Assembly: GCA_032871835.1 (NCBI GenBank)
Contig: CM065298.1
Location: 10,155,596-10,219,595, forward strand
DNA from: Dipteronia dyeriana
Taxonomy: Eukaryota; Streptophyta; Magnoliopsida; Sapindales; Sapindaceae
Direction of reading: 5' to 3'
DNA: 64,000 nt
The notes beneath the pieces were generated by a model. The model did no database searches. It was not told where the DNA came from and saw only the letters and a program-made list of their open reading frames with translations. Numbering within the stretch: the first letter of the stretch is position 1; every line of letters starts with the position of its first letter. This document shows, piece by piece, positions 35,686 to 48,177 of this stretch. The translations under genes and the position numbers were made by a program.

Positions 35686-36405
35686 CTATCCACTTTGTGG
35701 GCTGGTCATGACCAGAAATAATATTCCCCCATCTCCATTTTCGGAAACACTCAAGACTCTCACAACAACATCTACATTTTCATCTAAATTTCTTCTATCT
35801 TTTCCAACATTAGAAGTGTAATTTGAGCTAGCTGGGTCTAAATCAGCCATCCATCCTAAAACTCTGGCCTTCAGTTGAATGCTTTGAGTGGGTCTTCCAG
35901 GACTAGGCCCATCAACCTTTAAGCCACATTCATTTCTTTCCAAACCAACATCAACCAAAATTGAATTTTCACCTCTCCCAAAACTAGAATTCAAAAGCTA
36001 GAATCAGATTTATCATCAGACATAGAGCTGACATCTCTAGCCTTTACACTCTTTTCTATCCAATCCCTACTAAAGCTGACCCTCCTATTACTTTTAACCC
36101 GACAACACACATCAGCCATGCCTTTTTCGTTTGAATTTTTAACCTGACAGCATATCAGCCTTGCATTTCTTGTTTGAATTTTGAACCTGACAACACACGT
36201 CAGCCAGCTTATATCTTTCGATGAGCTGCTTTCTGTCCATCAAAACCAGAGAAGAGGTGGAGGATGAAGTTTCACTATTCATCTTTCCATAACCACCAGC
36301 TGAACTTTCCAAAACAGGCAAAGAATTCGAAACATGAGCTTTTGAGAAATGCAAAACAGGTAAAATCGTGGGGAAGTGCTTTTGGTCACTTTTAGCTTCT
36401 CCCAA
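35686..36405 (-). pseudogene. LINE ORF1 middle part, second copy of the duplicated segment
   Basis: 36010-36345 repeats 37010-37380. The shared peptides include SNSLPVLESSAGGYGK and LIERYK followed by ADVCCQVQNSNKKCKAD. After it the frame continues as SILVDVGLERNECGLKVDGPS ... LGWMADLDPASSNY. No known domain is recognised beyond similarity to the other copy. Confidence 0.55.
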
Positions 36406-37010
36406 CTGAGTTTTTGAGAAGCTACAAATACATGCTTTTGGATTTTGGCTTCTGCTTTTAGAAAACGAGCTACAGTGATATTAAATGAAATTTTACTAAT
36501 TTTCCAACTTTGTCCTTGCCTTTAACGAAATTTAACAAAAAAAAATGGGCTTATATTTTTGTACAAAAAAAAATGTTTCCATAATTAATTCAATAAAGTA
36601 AAATAAAAATAAAATAAAAAATAAAGTATAATAAAATAAGAAAATAAAGAAATAAAGAAATAGGACTAATTAATTAAATAAAGTATAATAAAAAAATGGG
36701 ACTAATTAATTCAATAAAGTACCATAATTATATAACACTTAACACTAAATACAAATAAACAAGAAAAATGTAAAATATAGCAAATTAGTACCATTTAGAT
36801 GTATTTATCCTTTTAGTAATTTTACACACTCACAACACTTTTTATATCAGTTTATCAAACATATTGAAATTGCTTTTAGTTCTCATAGCATTTTTGAAAA
36901 TCAATTTACCAAACACTCAGCTGATTCTTCCCACAGCAATTTCAAAAGCAATTCCCTCCACAGCAATTTCAAAAGAACTTCTCCTCACAGCACAGTAATA
37001 CCAAACTGAG
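36350..37010. mobile_element. AT-rich non-coding insertion in LINE ORF1 (possible MITE)
   Basis: About 660 bp, very AT-rich in the middle, with edges resembling each other in content: GCTTTTGG / GCTTCTGCTTTTAG at the left, and CAGCAATTTCAAAAG followed by TTCTCCTCACAGCACAG at the right. CAACTGAG (36403) and AAACTGAG (37003) may be a duplicated target. The style resembles non-autonomous hAT-like elements, but I could not pair clear terminal inverted repeats. Confidence 0.4.
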
Positions 37011-37395
37011 CCATAGAGCTGACATCTCTAGATTTTACACTCTTTTCTATCCGATCCCTACTAAAGCTGACCCTCCTATTACTTTTAACCCGATAACACT
37101 CATCATCCTTGCCTTTCTTGATTGAATTTTGAACCTGACAACACACATCAACCATGCATTTTTCGTTTGAATTTTTAACCTGACAACACATATCAGCCTT
37201 GCATTTTTTGTTTGAATTTTTAACCTGACAACACACGTCAGCTTGCTTATATCTTTCGATGAGCTCCTTTCTGTCCATCACAACCAGAGGAGAGGTGGAG
37301 GATGAAGCTTCACTATTTATCTTTCCATAACCACCAGCTGAACTTTCCAAAACAGGCAAAGAATTCGAAACAGTAGCTGAGAATTCATTCTCCAA
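36985..37395 (-). pseudogene. LINE ORF1 middle part with four Cys-rich 15-residue repeats
   Basis: Four consecutive repeats of about 15 residues: VCCQVKNSNKKCKAD, MCCQVKNSNEKCMVD, VCCQVQNSIKKGKDD and a weaker ECYRVKSNRR. Before them come SNSLPVLESSAGGYGK and a Ser-rich stretch. After them comes a basic SRDRIEKSVKSRD segment. The repeats might be a decayed or expanded zinc-binding region, but they do not fit CX2CX4HX4C. Function unknown. Confidence 0.55.
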
Positions 37396-37588
37396 ACCTA
37401 GAAATCAATCTACCCAAGCCATGTCCACCGGAACCAGATCTTCATCCATATTCACCATAAATCGCTGGTCACCTATTTCAATCTTGATTTTCCTAGTGCA
37501 ATGGTGATCTCGGGGGATTGAAACCAACATAATCTTCTTCTTGATAAAGTATCCTTTTCAATCGAAAGAGGTTCCCCCATCATCCAGC

Positions 37589-38281
37589 CTAGATTTTTGA
37601 AAAAGGACACCAGAACTTTAATGGCACTCCCGAAATATTAACCCAAACTAACCTTGATTGAATGTCAAACGATTCAGGGTAGCTAAACATTGACGAAAAA
37701 CAATCATCCCAAAAGAACCTATTATTGATAAAACCTTCTTTGTCACCCTCCGATTCAAAGAACCAGATGATCCTTTTGTCACTTACATAAGTAGAAGAAA
37801 ACAAGAAATCTCTGTTTCTCAACCTAGAGTTGACAGTAGACACTTTTCAAAAATCTTTTGAGACTCCCATAGCACACTTTTTAAACCATTCCTCCTCAAT
37901 CTGGAAGTTGCTCCAAGACAGAGTTAAAAATTGATCTTCCATTCTTTCCTCCACAAACCGAGTAGTTCTCTGGTCACCTTTCAACACTTCAGCATAAGTC
38001 TCGACAGTTCTTCTTTTCCAACCACCTGTTGTATTTGGACCTCCATCTCGACCGATCTTCCTTCTCATATTCCAGCCAAATAAGACCATTTTTGCCACTA
38101 TCGGCCACCCATTCACAGGCATCCCATTAGTCTTCTCTACCAGCTTAACGGCTTCTTCCGAAGATCTAAAGCGAATAAACGCAAATCTGCTCCTCCGAGA
38201 GCTGGATGTAGTAGACAAATACACATCTCTAACATTGCCAAAAGGCTTGAAATTACCCCATAAACCCAAAAGGTCTACCAC
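37589..38281 (-). pseudogene. LINE ORF1 N-terminal part, RRM-like domain (broken)
   Basis: The minus-strand frame 38281-37847 contains WGNFKPFGNVRDVYLSTTS and RFAFIRFRSSEEAVKLVEK, the RNP2/RNP1 pattern of an RRM, as found in ORF1 of many plant L1 elements. NGMPVNGWPIVAKM follows. After one frame break, 37843-37589 continues with IIWFFESEGDKEGFINNRFFWDDCF and LVWVNISGVPLKFW, a typical plant LINE ORF1 segment. Confidence 0.75.
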
Positions 38282-38521
38282 AGTATTAGATTGTCAATAA
38301 TAATCGAGAACAATCCCTCCCTAAAGTCTTCTTTCTTGCCATGGCTAAGAAGACCATAGCTTCTCTCACTAGCTTTTGTCATCCAAAGTTGCTCAATGTT
38401 GACATTACCCGGTTTGAGTAACTGGGCATCTGCAGTCCAAAATCTATCAAAGTTATTAATTTGAGTTATGTTACTTTTTCTAAACTTTGAATTAATAATA
38501 ATAATTTAAAATAGAAAGTTA
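38282..38521. other. No feature seen: short spacer after LINE
   Basis: 240 bp. It could be LINE 5' sequence or host DNA. No coding potential or repeat structure was recognised. Confidence 0.4.
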
Positions 38522-38530
38522 GAAGTAAAC

Positions 38531-38767
38531 TTTTTTTTTTTAACGACAGATTTATTGATAAGAGCCATCGGAGGCTGAAAGCAAGAAACAAAATGGAGCC
38601 GACCACACGGCTAAAGCAAAGACTCAAAAACAAGCTACAACAAACAACTCAAACCCACCACAAAATGCTGCCCAACAGTCCCAAACAACATCAACACCCA
38701 AGAGGCATAACTCAACAGAACAACAGCAAAAAAACCCAAATAACATCCTCCAAAAAACAAAAACAAG
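38531..38767 (-). mobile_element. 5'-truncated LINE tail with target-site duplication
   Basis: The plus strand starts with an 11-T run (38531-38541), that is, a poly-A tail on the minus strand, preceded (minus sense) by GGCTCTTATCAATAAATCTG. It is flanked by GAAGTAA at 38522-38528 and 38768-38774, a short but plausible target duplication. No coding part remains. Confidence 0.65.
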
Positions 38768-38774
38768 GAAGTAA

Positions 38775-40160
38775 TTACTTATCAACGTCAAAATCCGAAA
38801 AAGAAACACTAATATATATGTTGATGATGTCAATAAAATGAATGATGATGATGCCAATATATTATATGGATTATTTGAAATCCACAACCAGCTGGCATTT
38901 ATAGACGTTTTAAAGCTAAATTAATTGTTGGGGAAAGATTTTTAGTTTTTTTTTTGTTAAAGCAAAATGAAGTTTGTGAGGAATTATTATTATTATTATT
39001 ATTATTTTATTATTTTATTATTATTATTACTAATAAATTTAAATGAAAAAAATATAAAAGAGACATCTCCACCGTCAAAGATGGACGATGGAGATCTATC
39101 TTTTTTAATTATGTTTTTTAATTAATTTTTTTGTTTTCTATTTTTTAGAATATATTTTTTATTTATTGAATATCTTGAGGATTAAACGGCAATCATATGG
39201 AGCAAACTGAAGGATAAAACGGTCATTTGACCAAAAGGATTGACGGTCAACTCAAAAAATGGATGGAAAGGTAACATAAGTGACATATAATCATTTGAGG
39301 GGGGAGATCGGTCAATATGACGAAAACATATCCTTATCTTACAATAAGACAAAAGTAAGTGGAGAAAATGATATTTTCCCTAAAAATTATTTGTAGGTTT
39401 TTGTCTTTTCATTAATTTACTATTATAAAAAAATGTTGAGGATGTTTGAACATGTTTTTGATAAGTGGAAGAATAATTAAAAATCTCGAATCAATGATTA
39501 AATTGTAAGAAGATTATTTTGTTGTTATGTGATGAGGGTTTGATTGTAGAATTTGTAAATTCTCCGGGAAATAAAGGGTCATGGTTTTAAGGTATGTCTG
39601 GTATGACTTTTCAAGTAACGTTTCTAACGTATATATTTTGTAGTATAGATTTTAAGAAAAAAAAACTTTTGCTTGTGTAAATTACAAAAAAAATATTGTT
39701 GACAATATATTTTTAAAAATAGTTTTTGGTTGTGTAAATTACAAAAAGAGTAATGATAATATATTTAATGAAAGAATTGTATGATGTAATATTTAAAATT
39801 TATAAATGGTACTTCAGAAAATTTATATTTTTTAAAATGCCCAAAAAAACCTTTTTTGAAAAGTCCAAATTTTTCGATTGGGAAAAAAAAATCGACCCTA
39901 AAAATCTCATCACTTTTACAATTGACAAATAATTTTTTTCGTTCCAATAGGTATTTTATTGGGACAAATATTTTTCACCATAAAAAATCTTATCAAGTTT
40001 GTCATTTTAAGGATGAATAATTTTGTACGTCCCAATACACGATCTACTGGGACAATTTTTTTCGTCCCTAAAAGTTTATGTAGGTTTACAGTTTTTAGCG
40101 AATGATATGTTATTGCATGGACAAATTTTATTCGTTCCAAAAATTTCATTCCTATAGCCC
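38775..40160. other. AT-rich intergenic DNA, no gene seen
   Basis: Contains an ATT trinucleotide repeat (38983-39028). Two near-copies of TTTTGGTTGTGTAAATTACA-like sequence occur at 39665-39745. From about 39890 there are repeated (T)TTCGTCCC / GGGACAAAT motifs belonging to the putative CACTA-like terminus. No supportable reading frame. Confidence 0.5.
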
Positions 40161-40175
40161 ATTTTTCTTGTAGTG
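39880..40175 (-). mobile_element. Putative CACTA-type terminus fragment
   Basis: The minus strand from 40175 begins CACTACAAGAAAAATGGGC, the canonical start of plant CACTA terminal inverted repeats. Subterminal repeats GGGAC(A/G)AA / TTCGTCCC follow. The opposite terminus was not found, so this is a fragment or a non-autonomous derivative. Confidence 0.5.
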
Positions 40176-40587
40176 GCTTAATAAACTTGTCTATTATCAT
40201 TATTTTATGGTTATTATGTTATTATTTTCTTTAGTAATCCAATTTTGTACCTCTATGTACAATACCCTCCTTGCTAGCTAACAACAAAAACTCATGAGAT
40301 TATTAGATAACAACTCACTCTGGTCTCGTTTTCTTTAGAAATAAAAAAAAAACAATTCACTGTCCTTTCAAAAAAGTCACGTCCATGCAAAACAGATGCA
40401 ACTGGAGCCGGAAGAAATGTGGACAACATGCAGCATTTTTTTATATAAAAAAATGAATTTTGTTTGAAGAGACTATTCAAAATCACATGTTTTAATTAAT
40501 ATTAGTATGTAAAATTAATTATTTTCAGATAATTTTATTTTTATATAATAAATATGTTGATAATATATTCGGATGTAAGAAAAAAAT

Positions 40588-41199
40588 TGTAAATAATATT
40601 CGATATAAATAAAACGAATTCGGATTACCGATCACCATCGAAAATCTGAATTCCAACGGAAGCGGGATCGAACACCTGAAACTGAATCACCGGTCGGAGG
40701 ACGATCACATCATCGAAAAGTCCCCTCTGATCACAATGCATGCTACCCACACTTTGATTATAGATGGTAGAAAATTCTACAGATTTTCTCCACATCTCTA
40801 ACTTGTATATTCTCTGTATTTTGTTCTCTGATGAACTTGTGTACATGCATTGTTTTTCACAGCACACACACATGCTTTGTATTTCCCATGCACATACATA
40901 ACAACATCAGACAACCCTGTTGTCTTGCCCTTTTACCATACACAAATATCCAATACACGTAATGTATATATATTTGTGTTGCTTTTTCTATTCAATCAGT
41001 TTCTAAAACTGATATATATATATCATAAAATAGAATAAAAATACTCATGCAGTTATACAAGTTAGTACATTGGCTTTACATGTATTGGGCTAGTTTGCTT
41101 GGGCTTTGCATATTTGTCATGGGCTTGGGTTTGGTGGGCTTGGGTTTGGTCCTCTTGGGTGTATAATGGGTCTCCAACCCATACCCAAATATACCAACA
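40588..41199 (-). repeat. 3' LTR of element G
   Basis: 612 bp from TGTAAATAATATTCG to ATACCAACA. Readily aligned by eye with 48178-48774, with scattered substitutions and small gaps. Confidence 0.85.
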
Positions 41200-44100
41200 T
41201 CTCCCATTCGCACAAGTGGGGCCAACACAGTTAAGTTACCACAAGCTCATCATAGGTGCAACCTTATTAATCAACATCTGCCACTTCCCAAATAGCGTAA
41301 GATGTGATATATACAGAGAAGCCTTTAAAACATTTAAACACAAATAATATCAACATTAACAAAAGTGTTCATACGGGTAAATACATCGTGTGACATATGA
41401 ACAATCAATATATATATAAAAGGGAGCTAACAATCTCAAATGTAAATTCTCTATTTACAAAAGATAATTTTGTTCATTATTGTATCCTAGATTTAATTTA
41501 TAATTTTTATCAGTCTAAAGCATACTTGATCCCTCAAAAGCTATTCTTGACTTTATCACATTTCATGTATTCACAATTGTAACAAATACAATTGGTCGAC
41601 CGGTGAATACATAAGTCAGATAAAAATTTATTAAATCTTCCCATTTCATCTCTATCTCTCCGTCTCCAGAACAACTGCTACCCTAGACGTGCCCTATAGG
41701 CTGAATTATCATAGCCATAGAAATAACACGCTAAAGGTACTAACATTATCCTTTCACTTCAAGATAAAGTGAATGGTCATAAGGACAGTGTTTGAAGTTA
41801 ACATAAAACTTCAATGGAACTTACACAATGAGGAAGCAAGGATTCATTTTCTCATTTTCCACATCGGTCACAAATAGCACACGTGGTATGAAACACGTGT
41901 TACAGTGAATTTCAATCTTAATAAGAGTGCATATGTCTTTATATTATTCACTGTACAGATCTTAGTCTAGCCACAACTCTTGTGACTAACCTGAGTTCTT
42001 AAAAGCTCGCCTCTCTCTGACACCACATTAAGATCTCATATCTAGCTTGAATCAGGTATCAATGATAGTGGGGTCTATCATGATCGGTTCTAAAATATAT
42101 TAGTATATTTATTGTGAACCTCATCTTGACAAATTCAAGGAGACATATTCATATATACTAGCTCCGCGAGAATATATCCTACATATTCTCTAATATATAT
42201 ATGTGTCTCATCTCAGCTTGCTATCTCAGCAACTGAGGCGCCCGCACGTGTAAGAATGTCGGTCTCAACCTGACGACATATTTCTATTACATTATGTGTG
42301 TAAATATGCTAGCATTAACGGTAAATTCCCTTACTATTAAAGTTTTATCATAATTCTCTCAATCTCGGATTATATTGACATACATTTACCAATCTTGTAA
42401 CATAATTTCTATTAGGCCTTGTACATATCACAATGTACACTTATTAGTTAGTCGTACTTTCAAGGTATGTCATAATCCTCTTGACAACATCTCAGTGATG
42501 TAATCAAGGAATATATTGGCGTTCACTCACCAATCTTACGATATAACTAATGATAGACTTTGTACATATAACAATGAACATGAGACTCTGTATGGTACTA
42601 ACATGAGGAACTTGTAATTAATAACTTGATCTTATGGAGTTTCAATGTACACATTGAGGATAAGAGTTTGTAATTTCACAATAGGAGTATCTATGAGCCT
42701 ATGATTGCTCATTTCGAATCAACTATTACTCATAATATATATAAGCCACATTGAAATCTCAAAGAAATTTGAGAATTACCATTTCATTATGGTTTTACAA
42801 ACTCTTCATTATTTCTAGCCAAGACATATAGTCCACATATATAAATAATATAAAAATTATCCTTAATCTGTTTAGTGTACTTACCATGGCTATTTTTAGT
42901 CATATTTAATCTGTAAGACATTACAGCTTGATGAAACGAAAGATACCATTTTCTAAAGGATTGTTTCAAACCATACATTACGTAAGCACACTTATGCACT
43001 CTTGGTCCTTTGAAACAAAAATTCAGAGGTTATCCATGTAAATATCTTCCTCTAGTTCTCTATCAAGAAGTACAATCATTACATCCATCTGATATAATTT
43101 CATGTTCAAATATGTGACTAGTGCTAAAATAAGACGTATAGAAGAAAACTTTACTTCCAAAGGATAAGTTTCTTCATTTGTGATTAATCATGTCGTATAC
43201 CTCTCATTAGTACTTTCCGCCTTACATATGATATATATGAAATCCATACGTTCATAACGGTCTAATGACCAGAAGGTAAGTGAATCAAGTCCCGGATATG
43301 ATCACTTTTCTATACTCCATCTCCATTTCCATTGCTTTCATTCATATATTCACTTAGTAGATATAAGTGATAGCTCAATTCTAAAATCTTTGGCTCATCA
43401 CTGTCAAGTGAAGTAATCATTAAAAATTCCCTTTCAATCTCCGAAAGATGAAATGGGATAATTTGGTGATTATGTCCATGAGTTGGTAAATTATTACAGT
43501 GGCTGATTTAACAACTATTTCACTCCCACTAAGGATGAAAGATCCATGAGATTTCTACTCCTACTATGGTGTATATTTCCACTTTCACTCCCACTAGGGA
43601 TGAAAGATCCATTTAGAATTCCACTCCCACTAGGGATGGAGGATCAAGTTAAATTTTAATTTACCGCCACTCGCATATTAACACAGATCATCTAATTCTA
43701 AAATTAGATATCTATATCAAATTCACTTCTACTAAGAAATTCATTCTCTAATAATGACATTTTGTGATTCAAATTCAGTCACACTTCTATCTAATTATAC
43801 ACCATCGTTTATTTAATCCTTTGGAATGCACAAAGTATCAAATAAAGATACAAATTCTCTTCTTGCATCCAATTTCTCATTTCTAAAAGATGGATTATAA
43901 ACATAATCTGGATACCCCTATGGTTGTAGATTAGTCAGACCAGACTACCTACCTGTCCAAAATTCATATGGTGTAGAAGTGTTTGATTAAAATGGAACAT
44001 GATTAAGTAAGTAGGCAGCAATAAACATATATTCTAGTAATATACTAAATAATTCATTTGTGCCATCGCAGACTTAACTATTTCCAACATTATTTAATTC

Positions 44101-47100
44101 CTTCTTTCCACTACACTATTTTGCTGCGGAGTCCTAGGAATAAATAAATATCTTTATATATCTTTCTTACTAAACAATTCCTTGAACTGTTTAGAAAGAT
44201 ATTTACGTACTCGGTTTATTCTTTAAAACTCAAAAAAGTTTATCATCTAATATGATCATCTACCAAACAATCTGAATGCAATCCAATGCTTTCGATTTAT
44301 GAGAGATCAAATAGATATGATCGAGACATCTAAAGATATTAATGAATGTAACTAGATAAGAAATTTCAATCTAGTCTTTACACTCATTCAATCACAAATG
44401 TAATAATGAATTAGTTGCAATGAAATTTTTGATCTAGTTCTTTATTAGATGGTTTTCTAGTTGTTTTTCTTGCTAGATAATTTGTATGACCTTTAAGATA
44501 AATGAGTCAAATTAGTCCTACTTGACTCATATACTCATTTTATCTAGTTCAACATGACTTAATCTAGCATGCCAAAATATCCGCACCATTACCATTGCAA
44601 TGATTGAAAAACAAACAAAATTATAACCGTCTCTACTGACGTATAATTCCATAAAACCATTAAACTATCAAGTACCATATGAATACAATTTGGAAAAAAA
44701 AATCATATAACCATCATGATCATTAATGATAACCCGAATCAATGAAGATAACCACGGACATTAAAACCCAGTTAGATCTTAAGTGTATATTAGAACATCA
44801 TGGAGTCTAAATTTAGGCTACCATGTAAACCCAGTTTGTTGGTACTAAACTCCAAAAAAAATGTTCTAACAGATATACATTTTGTCTCTAATAATCTAAC
44901 TATACTCAAAGTGTGTTTTACAGTTTCTTGTTGGATGGTATGTCTTTACTTATCCACCGTCCACAATTGACGAGATTCAAAAAGAAAATACCTAGCCAGA
45001 AACTTAAGCATAACTTAACAAATTCTTGAGTTTGGGTTTTTCTCTTTTGACTCAACGCATTTATGAGTGAAAATGTCCCAGCTTGTCACAACTGCAACAA
45101 GTTATTTGAGTTTAGCCCTTCCTCAATTCGGTATCCCTCAACTTCTTGCATATTCCGATCTAAGATTAAGTGGTTATGACTAGATTCTCTTCTCCTTTTT
45201 GAAATAACTATTTCCACTAATATGCTCAAAACTAAAAGTTTTTGTACAAGTTGGAATCTTTCATATAAAATTGGCTAGAATCCTAAGCCGTCTTTAGGCG
45301 CTCATCTTCTATTACCAAAATGACGCGATCGAAACGTGTCATATTAATTTTATATATTCCAACTATAAAAAAAGATCATATCATTTAGTTGGTGTATCAT
45401 GTTTTATATTCTTATTGGAGGCTGCTATTAATTTTTGCGCTTCTTATAAGTACTCTAAAACTTGATACCGTACATACTAAATTTTAGTACTCAAAATACT
45501 ACTAAAAATTTCCCTTCAAGATAAAACTATGAAAGGTAAACCACTTTACTTAAATCATATTGTACTTGTAAAACATACATGTGAAATTACTATTCAACTT
45601 ACTCTGTAACATGATGCGAGTAATTTAACTTATGGCTTGATAAGCCTTCACATCTTGTATGTCGAGCAATAAGTACTATGCCAAATTTCAATCATGATTC
45701 ATGTTATAGTCTCAAGAGTTTCATACTCTTAAAATACACTAAATCTTTTCGTATCTATTCCCTAGATTACAAAACTTAGTTTATCGCAATCAAATTGGCC
45801 ACAATATTATAGATATTTAATCTATATTTTATGTTAATCTATGTAGAGACATACAATCTACTATGCAAGCATATTAATTTTCAAAAAATACACACATTTA
45901 ATTTTGCTGCAAACGCTGACCGAACAAATGATGAAACAATTTAAGGAACAGAACCAAAAAAGTCGTCAAAACGTCTAATTACCATCTGTTTCCAAAAATT
46001 TAATCATCATTAATTTAGTACTTTGCACAAAATTCTAATTATAATATTGTACTCAACAATTTAGAATTCCCAAAAATAAGTGATCATATAAATAACAGAA
46101 AAAATACAATGCACAAGTCTCAACAAAATATTTTATTGGTCAAACCGTTTTTTATACAAAGTAAATAAACCAAAATTATTTACTATAGAACGGTTTATTA
46201 AAACCACAGTATTTTCTCCAAAATACGTGACTTTGCATGCTATTCACTCTATACGTTTTATATTTATATCGATCATCACTAAGAAAGACTCTCTAAGTCT
46301 TCACAACTCATCTAACTGTATTTGATCATCTTTCGCGTGTAAAATAACTCATGTGCCTAGCACTATGAATACTCATTGCGGATGTAGTAGATCGCCTCAC
46401 ATTCCCAAGAATGTAACGCTTCTCTATGATTTCTATTTCACACGCTATATGACCAAAATACATCGTGGTACCTTACTCTACCTTTTCCAACCTTATACAT
46501 CTATTAACTCTTTAAGAAATTTCATTAAAAGACTATCTACTGCATCTCTCCACATAAAAGCACGAGTCATTGACTGCGGCTATATGTCATTAATAAATGA
46601 AATCTTCTCCATTAAGACATATGAGATAATGCAGATTTATTCTAAAAATTTTCTAACTCATTTAGAAAAATTTGTCTTTTAATAACCTTATACATTTCCA
46701 ATGTATATTCTAATCAAACTTCTTTTCCCCGATTGCATAATTAATTAGACGGAGAATTTTAAACTAAGACCTTTCAATATTCATAGCTCCCACTGAAGCT
46801 AAATTTCGGTGGTCAATTTTTTTGCAGGAAAATTCCATGATCGTTAGAAAATAGTGCTAAAAGTTCTACTGGAAAAATCCACGGTGGCGGAAAATGCCAT
46901 CGGAAACCATCTTTGACATCCGTATCGGAAACTGTTGACAAAAACCGCACCGAAGACTGTCATCAGAAATCGTCACCAAAAATCATGCTAGAAACTGTCG
47001 GTGGAATCCACAACAAAAAATTGTCACTTTTATTCGTGCTTGAATTCGTCTTATTAAAAATCCCATTCGGAATTATAGGGCATTAATTCAGCTCCCATTG

Positions 47101-48161
47101 GAGTGAAAAACATCGATGAAATTAATAAATAAATAAATAAAAATTAAAAAACATTAAAAAATAAATAAATATTTTTTTTCGTCGGAAAACCACTTAAGAT
47201 CGCCGGAAAACAGCATTTGGTAGCCGGAAAACCATTTATTAGTCACCGAAAAACATCACCGGAACTATTCACCGATCAACGAAAAAGTCACCGAAAAATG
47301 TATCGGTCGGAGTATCGGAACTTGGAACCGGTCCGATCGGTGATGATGTGGCACCGGTAACTGTCATAGACGTCTGAAACCGTCGTTGAAAACTTCCCCG
47401 ATGGTCGAAACCGTCAACGGTTTCTTTCAAACACATCAACGCCACGTGTTAAAGTGAGAATGGGCCACTTGTCACAAAAGACAAAAGACCACCACTTGTC
47501 ATCTTCTGGTGAGTCCATGTGTCAACACCAGAGCCACTTATGCATAGAATGCCAACGCCTACTCACGCCGGAGGAGAGTGAGACGCACTCGCCATCTTCC
47601 CAGACGTTTCCAAGCATGGGACCACCACCATCCGACTCCAAATTTAATTTTAATTCCATTTATGCTCTTAAGTACGACGTTTGGGTTAGGGGTGAAACCC
47701 ACTCTCCGATCATAGGAGAGTGAAACATGTTCTTCATGTTCTTCACCCACATTCAAGAACAAAATAAGTTTCCAGATTTTGATTTCGAACGTAAATATTC
47801 AAAATCATTTTTCTCTCTCGTTTCTTAACCAAATTATACAAATGACTTATCGTTGGAAAGCTATCGAAAGGCTCTATCTAATGGTACCATGATTGCAGAG
47901 AAACAAAAAAAATGACAATAAAATTCGAACCCCATAACAGTCACTGATTTCGTTTTTAATTCTTCAAAATTCTCTCAATTTTGAAGTTAAAACATGACAA
48001 TAATCTCCAAAACATATAATCACATATATATGTATACAATCATGCCATCTAAAACGAATTATAACAAGTGTGTGGTGTTATGCCATTATTGAATTGTGAA
48101 GTAATCAAAACGTGAAAGACAATTCCTAAGCATGACATTTCTACCAGAATACAGTCTCAAT
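41200..48161 (-). pseudogene. Decayed internal region of element G
   Basis: The clearest relic is at 42999-42787 (minus), reading VMYGLKQSFRKWYLSFHQAV, the reverse-transcriptase YGLKQ motif. TTCCATTCACTTACCT-like and other scraps nearby fit copia pol order, but no other domain is continuous. 46880-47420 corresponds to the leader and is dense in CGGAAA / CCGGAAAA motifs. Nothing here can encode a protein. Confidence 0.65.
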
Positions 48162-48176
48162 CACGCTCTGATACCA
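48162..48176 (-). other. Primer binding site of element G, initiator tRNA-Met
   Basis: The minus strand reads TGGTATCAGAGCGTG, directly inside the right LTR. Confidence 0.88.
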
Positions 48177-48177
48177 A

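Larger units (their letters stand above)
35617..38281 (-). mobile_element. L1-type LINE, ORF1 region (minus strand)
   Basis: The 5' part of the LINE whose ORF2 is at 28577-30429. It starts with an RRM-like domain and continues through a Cys-rich repeat region. It is interrupted by an AT-rich block (about 36350-37010) that is flanked by two copies of the same ORF1 segment. Confidence 0.72.

Noticed and set aside
46353..46682. A 109-codon plus-strand frame inside element G
   Set aside because: Runs against the element's coding strand, has no recognisable domain, and lies in AT-rich decayed DNA.
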